A stretch of 48,811 nt of DNA, taken from contig JAQVYY010000027.1 in the NCBI GenBank assembly GCA_028708425.1, positions 1 through 48,811 on the forward strand. The letters are read 5' to 3'. Source of the stretch: Bacteroidales bacterium. GTDB lineage: Bacteria > Bacteroidota > Bacteroidia > Bacteroidales > Tenuifilaceae. Position 1 is the first letter of the stretch. The number at the start of each line of letters is the position of its first letter. The position numbers were made by a program, and so were the translations under genes. The notes under the pieces were generated by a model. It saw only the letters and a list, made by a program, of their open reading frames with translations. It ran no database searches and had not been told where the DNA came from. This document shows, piece by piece, positions 42,823 through 48,811 of the stretch.

Positions 42823-44100
42823 GAGGACTTCTAAAATTTAAAGTATTGTAATTCAATTGATTATTTGTATTTCTAAAATAGAAATGGCAAACATTTATAA
42901 AACCACAGGAAACAGAGGTTTGTTTGATGAGCAAGAAACAATTCAGAAGTTATCAGCGATAGGTAATCCTCTCGAAAGAATAAGTCAAGTGCTAGATTTT
43001 GAGGTGTTTAGAAACAGCCTTGAATCAAAGTTGCTGAATACCAATAAAAAAAATAATGCTGGTGCAAAACCATACGATGTTTTAATGATGTTTAAAATTT
43101 TGATCTTGCAACGTTACTATGGATTAGGAGACACACAAATTGAATATCAAATACTTGACAGGCTTAGCTTTAAAAAAGTTTCTTGGTTTAGAAAGTGGTG
43201 ATAAAGTTCCTGACGAGAAGACTGTTTGGCTATTTAGAGAAAGGCTTACCAATGAGGGTTTGGTAGAAGCCATATTTTCTCAGTTTACAAAATCGCTTGA
43301 AGAACAAGGTCTTATAATGAATGAGGGTAAAATGATAGATGCAAGTTTTACAGTTGCACCACGTCAACGAAATAATCGTGAAGAGAACCAAAAAATAAAA
43401 GCAGGTAAAGGCGATGAATTATGGAATGACAAGCCAAATAAAAAGAAGCACAAGGTTATAGATGCTCGCTGGACAAAGAAAAACGGAGAAACATTTTTCG
43501 GATAAAAAAAATCATGCCAAGGTTGATACGAAAAGTAAATTTATTGACAACTATACTATCTCCGATGCTTCGGTACATGATTCACAGGCTTTAGATGATT
43601 TGCTAACAGAAGAAGATAAAGGGCAAGATTTACATGCTGATAGTGCTTATACAGGAGAGGATCAAGATAAAATAATTGAAAAATATGAAGTAGTTAACAA
43701 GGTTCATGAAAAAGGGAACCGCAACAAGCCATTAACTGACGAGCAGAAAGCAAATAATAAGGAAAAATCAAAAACTCGTGCAAGAGTTGAGCATGTATTT
43801 GGATTTACGGGGCAAAGCATGAATGGCTTGACTGTTAAATCAGTAGGGATAAAAAGAGCAACAGGAATTATTGGACTAATCAACCTAACATACAACTTGT
43901 TTAGATACGAGCAAGTAAAGTGATTAAATATCTTAAGTTAGAATTAGTTGTCTGTTAATTAGTTGGCTGCCTGAAATGATGATTTTATGAAGTGAATTGT
44001 AAAAGATATTGTGCTTTTAAATTGATTTGATAATCTTGCTAATGGGTTCTGCATCTTTATCAAGTCAAAAATTGGAAAAACTGAATTTTTAGAACCCACC
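42823..44100 (+). mobile_element. IS5-family insertion sequence (defective)
   Basis: About 1,278 bp. Proposed terminal inverted repeats are GAGGACTTCTAAAA (42823-42836) and, as reverse complement of the right end, GGTGGGTTCTAAAA (44087-44100), with 10 of 14 matches. TTA flanks both ends (42820-42822 and 44101-44103), suiting the 3-bp TNA duplication of IS1031-like members of the IS5 family. The transposase is interrupted twice. An inverted repeat TGGGTTCT/AGAACCCA (44043-44050, 44091-44098) sits at the right end. Ends and duplication are inferred by eye. Confidence 0.7.
42884..43923 (+). pseudogene. IS5-family transposase with two frameshifts
   Basis: Three overlapping frames make one DDE transposase. 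Residues from ATG 42884 (MANIYKTTGNRGLFDEQ) form the DUF772-type N-terminal domain up to the A-run after 43170. The second frame carries FLGLESGDKVPDEKTVW and the first catalytic Asp (MIDASF), ending after FFG near 43503. The third carries the second Asp (LHADSAYTG) and Glu (RARVEHVFG), ending at 43923. Both breaks are at runs of A (six As near 43174; eight As at 43504-43511) and each shows one extra base. The gene may be dead, or rescued by slippage at the long A-run. Confidence 0.85.
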
Positions 44101-44115
44101 TTAAATACTATTACT

Positions 44116-45960
44116 ATGACTAAGAGACTAATTGGCGCAGCGATGCTGCTACTTATGGTGTTTACCACCACTGCCCAAGACTTGTTGGTTACGATTCCCA
44201 AGACGGACTCCACCCTTTACAGGTGCTACCCTATTAAAACTTATACAAGTTTTAATTTGGAAACGAGGGTTAAATGTAATGCTAACGGCCCATTCAGCGT
44301 CAGCGTTGATAAGGACATGTCGTTTATTGGTTACAGTGGCTGGGTATCATTAAACAATACCCCCATAACCATTAATACCGAGCAAACGGCCATCTTCAAC
44401 CTGATCGTTCAGCCCCCGATGGGTACACAAGATGGAAAGTATAATATGGCCGTAAACATAGAGGCGTACAAGAACGGCAGCTCCGTTAATGTTTCCTCCT
44501 CTGGATTGTTTGAGGTTATCGTAGATAACACCCCGCCCACCGGTATTACCCTAGCCAAGTCTGGTGCGTCCGGCAGCAACTCGGTTACCTTCGAGTTCGA
44601 TGCCACCGATGCGATGTCGAAACAATACTCCGATGTGAACCCCAACGTGGGGCGCAAGGGCATTAAGCAGTTCTCTATTGCACTTAAAGACCAACAAGGC
44701 ATAACAAAAGCAACCGAAACGTGTAATGGTACCGAGAGTAGCTGGGTTAAGACCGTGAGCAATTCCAACCTCCTCCCGGGTACTGCTTATAACGCCTACG
44801 TAACTGCCACCGACCTGGCGGGAAACTCTGCCACCAGCGAGGGGTTGAGCGTTACCACTGCTCCCGCAGCCCCCACAGGTCTTGCCGCCACAGGGGTAGA
44901 GTACTTTAGCGCCATGCTTTCTTGGGATGCCATGCAGGGAGCAACCAGCTACGAAGTGTACAACGTGACCTCTGGGAGTACCCGCATTGGCACAACCACC
45001 TCCCCCTCATTCGCGCTTACGGACTTGCAAGTCGGGAGCACCAACCTGTTCGCAGTGAAATCGGTATCCAGCGCAGGGTCGTCGGGACTGTGCGGCGCAA
45101 TATCGGTAAAGACCCCAATGCCCTACATCAATGGATCTAGCTCCGTTTGCTATCAGGAAGTTTTCAGCATTACAAACTTCCTTCCCGGTGCTACAGCGCA
45201 GTGGAATGTCAGCGGTAGCCTTACCCTTGTGTCGGGACAGGGAAGTGGTAGCGCGTTGATTGCGAAGAGCAGCAACGGGATGGGGCTGGTAAGCGCAGTG
45301 GTAACCTATCAGGGAAAAAGCATTCCCCTATCAACACTTTCAGTAAGTGTTGGTATTCCCCTTCGCCCATACATTAGCAACGGTAGTGTTACCAAAACGA
45401 CTTCATCAGTAAGTTACAACCTAACCTATGGTAGCCCCACCACCAGCCTGCAGCTGTTCTTCATTAAACAGCCTGATAGTGCTGATGCCAGCTGGATTGC
45501 GGAGAAGAACTCTGGCTCCTCCTGTTTTAACCTTGTTGATAACGGCAACTTTGTTTACGTAAACCCAACCAGCGTGGGTACAGGTAGTTTCACCGTGCAA
45601 GGAGAGAACGAATGTGGTATGAGTTCTTACACTACAGTCTACCTTACCATCAGAAGTAGCGGAGGGGGAATAATTGACCCACCAAGCCTACCGATAGAGT
45701 TCTCCATTTTCCCTAATCCCTCCTCCGATCAGGTAACGGTAACTTTGACAGGGAAAGAAAAACTACTTGGTACGACCAGTAGCCTATCATCAGAAACCAC
45801 CTGTGAAGTGCAGCTTTGGAGCAGCATGGGTATTGTTAAATCTGTTAAAACCAGAGGGAAATCGGTTCAGCTCTCGCTTGGGTCACTTCCAACTGGAACG
45901 TATTACATTAAAGTAATTTGCAAGGACAGGGTGGGCAGCCAGTTATTCTTTAAACGCTAA
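44116..45960 (+). CDS. Large T9SS-secreted protein with fibronectin-type domain
   Basis: The 614-residue protein carries a signal peptide (about 1-21, ending TTAQ). Several beta-sandwich regions follow, including one Ig-like domain with TPPTGITLAKSG and a fibronectin type III domain (about 250-340, APTGLAATGVEYFSAMLSW). A PKD/Ig-like section follows, with a Gly/Ser linker around 520. The C-terminal 80 residues form a type A T9SS sorting domain: FSIFPNPSSDQVTV, LWSSMGIVKS and GTYYIKV. It should be secreted through the T9SS and attached to the cell surface, perhaps as an adhesin. It begins 15 bp after the IS element, which may supply its promoter. Confidence 0.85.
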   Translation: MTKRLIGAAMLLLMVFTTTAQDLLVTIPKTDSTLYRCYPIKTYTSFNLETRVKCNANGPFSVSVDKDMSFIGYSGWVSLNNTPITINTEQTAIFNLIVQPPMGTQDGKYNMAVNIEAYKNGSSVNVSSSGLFEVIVDNTPPTGITLAKSGASGSNSVTFEFDATDAMSKQYSDVNPNVGRKGIKQFSIALKDQQGITKATETCNGTESSWVKTVSNSNLLPGTAYNAYVTATDLAGNSATSEGLSVTTAPAAPTGLAATGVEYFSAMLSWDAMQGATSYEVYNVTSGSTRIGTTTSPSFALTDLQVGSTNLFAVKSVSSAGSSGLCGAISVKTPMPYINGSSSVCYQEVFSITNFLPGATAQWNVSGSLTLVSGQGSGSALIAKSSNGMGLVSAVVTYQGKSIPLSTLSVSVGIPLRPYISNGSVTKTTSSVSYNLTYGSPTTSLQLFFIKQPDSADASWIAEKNSGSSCFNLVDNGNFVYVNPTSVGTGSFTVQGENECGMSSYTTVYLTIRSSGGGIIDPPSLPIEFSIFPNPSSDQVTVTLTGKEKLLGTTSSLSSETTCEVQLWSSMGIVKSVKTRGKSVQLSLGSLPTGTYYIKVICKDRVGSQLFFKR

Positions 45961-45997
45961 TGAGACGGCCATATAGTTGTGCTATTGAAAAAACGGG

Positions 45998-46017
45998 ACG
46001 GGGTTAACTTACCCCGT
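45998..46017 (+). terminator. Hairpin after the T9SS protein gene
   Basis: A 7-bp stem (ACGGGGT with ACCCCGT) and 6-nt loop lie 37 bp after the stop codon. No T-run follows, so this is a weak terminator candidate. Confidence 0.4.
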
Positions 46018-46105
46018 TTCCGTCGTTTTCTTCAAGTAGGACAATTGGTCGTTGATCCCCTAAAACTTCTTCTTTACGAATAGCCAAAACCACATTTGCT
46101 AACAA

Positions 46106-46230
46106 ACGGTATATTTTACGCCCCGATTGCTTGGTTGGGTTAGTGTTCGTTTTATTTGTTACTTTTAGCGTTAGATGAATACGCTGTTTCAAAGTGGGGC
46201 GCAAACATACCGTCAACCGTTGTGCGTCAT
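46106..46230 (+). repeat. Paired-arm hairpin element upstream of the 5'-nucleotidase gene
   Basis: The arm ACGGTATATTTTACGCCCC (46106-46124) pairs imperfectly with GGGGCGCAAACATACCGT (46196-46213). A smaller AGCGT/ACGCT hairpin lies inside, and CCGTTGTGCGTCAT (46217-46230) is at the right end. It is related in end sequence (GTTGTGCGT) to the element that overlaps the end of the 5'-nucleotidase gene. A 77-residue minus-strand ORF across this element is probably not coding. Confidence 0.6.
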
Positions 46231-46280
46231 TAAACACAATACTAAATCAATAGATTTACTTTAAATAATAAATAAAACAT

Positions 46281-47249
46281 ATGGCATTAGACTTTTCTGA
46301 AATATTAGTTGTTGGAGTTTCTTCTAGAGCACTTTTCAACTTAGAAAAAGAAAATGAAATTTTCGAGAAAGAAAATATCGAAGGTTTTAGAAAATATCAA
46401 TTAGAACACGAAAATGAACTATTAACGGAAGGAACTGCATTTCCTTTAATTAAGAGCTTATTAAAACTGAATGATATTGCTTCAAAGCAAATTGTTGAAG
46501 TTGTTGTTATGTCAAGAAACAGTCCAGAAACTGGGGTTAGAGTTTTAAAGTCTATTAAGCACTTTGAACTTCCAATTACAAGATGGGCTTTTGCAGGCGG
46601 AGAACCGCTCTCGCCATTTATAGATGCATTTGATATTGATTTGTTTTTATCAAAAGATGAAAAGGAAGTTCAAAAAATAAGCGACACATCGAATTGTGCT
46701 ACTGCCTTGATTTATGAACCACCGACAGATTATGTACCAGAAAGTGACAGAGTAAAATTCGCGTTTGATGCAGATGCAGTTGTCTTTTCAGAAGACTCAG
46801 AGCAGATTTATAAGGAACAAGGAATGGAAGCATTTCATAAACACGAATTAGAAAATGAAGATATTCCATTGAATGACGGACCTTTCGCTAAATTATTAAG
46901 AAAACTATCTAAAATCCAAGAGTTCTTACCAACGACAATCGAATTGACACCTTTAAGAATAGCTATTGTAACAGCAAGAAATGCACCTAGCCATATGCGA
47001 GTAATTAAAACTTTAAGACATTGGGGAGTTTACGTTGACGAAGCTTATTTTATGGGTGGTTTGTCTAAGGATAAAGTTTTGAAAGCATTTGGTGCGCACA
47101 TTTTCTTTGATGACCAAGAAACTTATTTAGATGGTTCAAGTAAAGTAGTTCCATCAGGGAAAGTACTGTATAAGACAGATTCACCTCTAAAAAAGTACGA
47201 CAAAAAAAGGAAGAAAAAAAATAACGAACGCACAACAATGTATATATAA
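46281..47249 (+). CDS. Cytosolic 5'-nucleotidase (cN-I type)
   Basis: A 322-residue protein of the cytosolic 5'-nucleotidase family related to NT5C1A, which dephosphorylates AMP/IMP-type nucleotides. Conserved features are the internal duplication FEKENIEGFRKYQLEHENE (residues 28-46) and EQGMEAFHKHELENED (about 181-196), the FAFDADAVVFSED catalytic loop, VTARNAPSHMRVIKTL, and the late HIFFDDQ. No membrane segment is present. Its last residues (RTTMYI) and stop codon lie inside the following repeat element. The gene is AT-richer than its neighbours, which suits transfer. Confidence 0.88.
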   Translation: MALDFSEILVVGVSSRALFNLEKENEIFEKENIEGFRKYQLEHENELLTEGTAFPLIKSLLKLNDIASKQIVEVVVMSRNSPETGVRVLKSIKHFELPITRWAFAGGEPLSPFIDAFDIDLFLSKDEKEVQKISDTSNCATALIYEPPTDYVPESDRVKFAFDADAVVFSEDSEQIYKEQGMEAFHKHELENEDIPLNDGPFAKLLRKLSKIQEFLPTTIELTPLRIAIVTARNAPSHMRVIKTLRHWGVYVDEAYFMGGLSKDKVLKAFGAHIFFDDQETYLDGSSKVVPSGKVLYKTDSPLKKYDKKRKKKNNERTTMYI

Positions 47250-47346
47250 AATAGGCGAAACAGTAATAAATTCAACAGTTGTAGCCCGCTTCAAAATTGT
47301 AACGGTTTGATAAGTTTGAAGCTCGCAATCGCCCACTTTGCATACG
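47229..47346 (+). repeat. Paired-arm hairpin element downstream of the 5'-nucleotidase gene
   Basis: It starts at ACGCACAACAATG (overlapping the gene's last codons). An outer imperfect stem (GTATATATAAAATAGGCGA with TCGCCCACTTTGCATAC) and an inner stem (GCCCGCTTCAAA with TTTGAAGCTCGC) make one long hairpin. The ACGCACAAC at its left end is inverted relative to GTTGTGCGT at 46219-46227. It runs directly into repeat copy B. Confidence 0.6.
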
Positions 47347-47347
47347 C

Positions 47348-47424
47348 CGCTACCGCACGACTCTGTCGAGTGGTAACGAGAAAAAACTACGACGTTTAAG
47401 CCACCCGCGAAGGCTCGTGTGGCC
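47348..47424 (+). repeat. GTGTGGTAACGAG / AGCTAACGA repeat, copy B
   Basis: It has GCTACCGCACGACTCTGTCG, then GTGGTAACGAGAAAAAACTA, then TTTAAGCCACC. The second half differs from copies A, C and D. It occupies part of the 459-bp gap between the 5'-nucleotidase gene and the paired membrane genes. Confidence 0.65.
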
Positions 47425-47549
47425 AATGTAATTTAGTTAAGGCTATGTGGGCTTCGGCTTCGCCCAGCCTGACTGTCAGCCTGGCCGAAGCCAAAGTGTA
47501 GAGCTATAGTTGAACAGCAGGGTAAGTTTTGCTTAGCTTAATGGCATTG

Positions 47550-47646
47550 CTCGTGCGGTAACGAGGTAAAAAAGCTAACGAATTTAGGCCATATGAATTG
47601 GTTTTTTTTGAGCGTGGGTGTGCGTGTGGTTATTGGTAGGTTGCGG
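47550..47646 (+). repeat. GTGTGGTAACGAG / AGCTAACGA repeat, copy C
   Basis: CTCGTGCGGTAACGAGG, AAAAAGCTAACGAATTTAGG, then a T-run and GAGCGTGGGTGTG, as in copies A and D. It precedes the paired membrane genes. Confidence 0.65.
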
Positions 47647-47708
47647 GCAAAACACCACAAAAATTATTACCTTTAACAAAAACAGTAAATTTAACCAACG
47701 AGCTTACA

Positions 47709-48059
47709 ATGAGAAAAAAAGCGATATATATATCCACCGCATTTTCATTCTTCATTATTTGTCCAAGAATGGCCGGTATGCTACACGTTATATGCGCCAA
47801 CTCGGATTTGCCACTTTATAGAATTGCACTATTTGGGTCGATAATAGCCGTGCCCTTAATACTATTAATGGTATGGATGTTTAATAATTTTAAGGTAACA
47901 GGCGCCTTACTATTTTGTGTTGGCACCGATCTGTTTGCTGCCTTTTTATTGTCCGATATTGGTTACAAAGCTGCGTTAGAAACCGCAATTATTGCACTAT
48001 TTGTTTTTGTCTCGGTTAAAGTTGCACCCAAAATCTCAAATTTAATTTTTAAATCGTAA
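47709..48059 (+). CDS. Four-helix membrane protein, first of a paralogous pair
   Basis: A 116-residue protein predicted to have four membrane helices (about 5-25, 37-58, 62-80 and 88-108). I do not recognise the family. It shares high identity with the next gene, including the motif CPRMAGMLHVIC near residues 18-29 and GALLFCVGTD near 65-74. Cys, Arg, Met and His in the first motif could serve in ligand or metal contact. Size and pairing recall heterodimeric small multidrug transporters, but no SMR motif is visible. A longer, earlier frame from 47618 is a different reading frame and is rejected. Confidence 0.72.
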   Translation: MRKKAIYISTAFSFFIICPRMAGMLHVICANSDLPLYRIALFGSIIAVPLILLMVWMFNNFKVTGALLFCVGTDLFAAFLLSDIGYKAALETAIIALFVFVSVKVAPKISNLIFKS

Positions 48060-48063
48060 AAAT

Positions 48064-48408
48064 ATGACTTCAGAAATAGTAGTAGCATCCATAGCTTTTG
48101 CGTTTTTTATCGTATGCCCGCGAATGGCAGGAATGCTGCATGTTATTTGCGAAAACTCGAAAATGAACCTGTTCAAAATAGCCTTTTTTGGTTCTTTAAT
48201 AGCAATCCCTCTGGTTTTACTAATGGTATGGATATTTGCACAATTTGGAGTTGTGGGGGCATTGCTATTTTGTGTTGGCACCGATATGCTGGCAGCCTAC
48301 TTACTAAAGAGCATAAGCTATAAAGCAGGTTTCGAAACTATTATAATAGCCCTTTTTGTTTTTGCAGCCGTAAAAGTTGCACCTTTAATTTCAGGAATGG
48401 TTTTTTAA
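48064..48408 (+). CDS. Four-helix membrane protein, second of a paralogous pair
   Basis: A 114-residue paralogue of the preceding gene, starting 4 bp after its stop codon. Identical blocks are CPRMAGMLHVIC, LLMVW, GALLFCVGTD, ETxIIALFVF and VKVAP. The loops differ. The tight spacing and similar length imply a co-translated, probably heteromeric membrane complex. Function is unknown. The pair is bracketed by repeat copies C and D, which suggests it behaves as a mobile or exchangeable unit. Confidence 0.72.
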   Translation: MTSEIVVASIAFAFFIVCPRMAGMLHVICENSKMNLFKIAFFGSLIAIPLVLLMVWIFAQFGVVGALLFCVGTDMLAAYLLKSISYKAGFETIIIALFVFAAVKVAPLISGMVF

Positions 48409-48469
48409 TCATAGCCCCCGCTGCCTCAAAAGCCGAGTACGAAGGACGGGTTCGACGAGATCAATTCTG

Positions 48470-48556
48470 GCGTGTGACAACGAGGTAAAGAGCTAACCAA
48501 TTTAAGCCACACGAGTTGGGTTATTTTTGAACGGGGGTATGTATAATAAGTTGTGT
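48470..48556 (+). repeat. GTGTGGTAACGAG / AGCTAACGA repeat, copy D
   Basis: CGTGTGACAACGAGGTAAAG, then AGCTAACCAATTTAAGCC and ACACGAGTTGGG, and finally GAACGGGGGTATGT. It lies 61 bp after the membrane-protein pair. The rest of the gap to 48747 is AT-rich with no other signal. Confidence 0.65.
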
Positions 48557-48747
48557 TTAATTTTGTGAGAAACGCAACCTAAGCAACCTTAAATCAGTCA
48601 ATAAAGAAAACCTTAATCAAAAATTCAATAAATATTTTACAGCCGATTGTAATAATGAGTAACCAGTATTAATACCTAAATTTAATAAAAATGAAACACC
48701 CATGACAATTTTTAGACACACACGAGCATGATTATTTCGCAATAACG

Positions 48748-48755
48748 TAACTTTG
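48748..48755 (+). promoter_or_regulatory. -7 element of the last, truncated gene
   Basis: TAACTTTG (TAnnTTTG) lies 15 bp upstream of ATG 48771, as seen for other genes here. Confidence 0.5.
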
Positions 48756-48770
48756 CAAAAAAAAAGAGCC

Positions 48771-48811
48771 ATGACAGCGACACAGGACAAAATAGAGTTT
48801 GACCAAGTTAT
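48771..48811 (+). CDS. Start of an unidentified gene cut by the window end
   Basis: An open frame of 13 complete codons (MTATQDKIEFDQV) begins at ATG 48771 and runs off the right edge. The nearby -7 element supports a real start. Too little is present to name the family. Confidence 0.45.
   Translation, partial: MTATQDKIEFDQV

Noticed and set aside
46004-46237. A 77-residue minus-strand ORF before the 5'-nucleotidase gene
   Set aside because: It lies across a terminator-like hairpin and a paired-arm repeat element and has no recognisable domain; repeat structure explains the open frame.
47618-47821. A 67-codon ORF ahead of the membrane-protein pair
   Set aside because: It overlaps the first membrane gene in another frame, starts in repeat copy C and has no conserved features.
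41859-48556. Integron with attC sites
   Set aside because: The repeats have hairpins and short GCTAAC/GTTAGC ends, but the attC consensus is not met in all copies and no integron integrase is seen; kept only as a structural analogy.
1-48811. CRISPR array in the repeated sequences
   Set aside because: Repeat copies are scattered kilobases apart with variable length and no regular spacers; no cas gene is present.

Overview
The window comes from a member of the Bacteroidota, most likely an anaerobic or microaerophilic Bacteroidales/Marinilabiliales-type bacterium. The evidence is a fused MurF-alanine racemase, two proteins with type IX secretion (T9SS) C-terminal sorting domains, promoters of the TAnnTTTG type, PorT-like outer-membrane and FISUMP proteins, and scarce Shine-Dalgarno sequences. 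Formate-tetrahydrofolate ligase and a set of ferredoxin-fused P-loop ATPases point to anaerobic life. No tRNA, rRNA or CRISPR array was seen.

Layout. From 1 to 20.7 kb lies ordinary chromosomal content: an inositol monophosphatase (cut by the window edge), mtaB, a CCA-adding-type nucleotidyltransferase, gap, a MORN-repeat protein, dnaK, panB with an RluA-type pseudouridine synthase, a REC-like/PAS adenylate cyclase, murF-alr, a Crp/Fnr regulator, NAD synthetase (its glutaminase nucleophile Cys reads as Gly), a beta-barrel protein and fhs. From 20.9 to 24.2 kb a promoter and cobalamin riboswitch precede a DUF4465 lipoprotein, a SUMF1-type exported protein and a small T9SS protein. No BtuB-type receptor is present.

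From 24.6 to 34.8 kb is the most interesting block, a co-directional series: DUF134 regulator, NifX-like protein, two DUF5320 mini-proteins, a second NifX-like protein, DUF89 phosphatase-like protein, CGGC protein, two MinD-type ATPases with inserted ferredoxin domains, a radical SAM protein, a peptide-deformylase fragment, a DUF4405 membrane protein, DUF169, cobalamin adenosyltransferase, a VOC protein and an Mrp/NBP35 ATPase. The NifX + twin MinD-ferredoxin ATPase + Mrp core resembles the orange-protein (ORP) complex of sulfate reducers, here expanded with corrinoid, radical-SAM and membrane functions. Its promoter carries a near-palindromic, duplicated box. Genes for a type-4 uracil-DNA glycosylase, a small TPR-like protein and a chemoreceptor follow.

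From 38 to 48.8 kb the region looks accessory: a type IIG (Eco57I-like) restriction-modification gene broken by one base and carrying an AT-rich target-recognition segment, a FISUMP lipoprotein, a frameshifted IS5-family element, a large T9SS protein, a 5'-nucleotidase flanked by paired hairpin elements, and a tandem pair of four-helix membrane proteins.

Two repeat landscapes divide the window. A structured dispersed repeat (TAACCC...GGGGTTA, about 148 bp, or about 50 bp when internally deleted) occurs about 18 times before 38 kb, nearly always at gene 3' ends, and in several cases supplies the stop codon. I found no copy after 38 kb, where a different repeat family (four copies) takes over. 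A perfect 22-bp hairpin repeat occurs twice, 34 kb apart, with a compensatory base-pair change.
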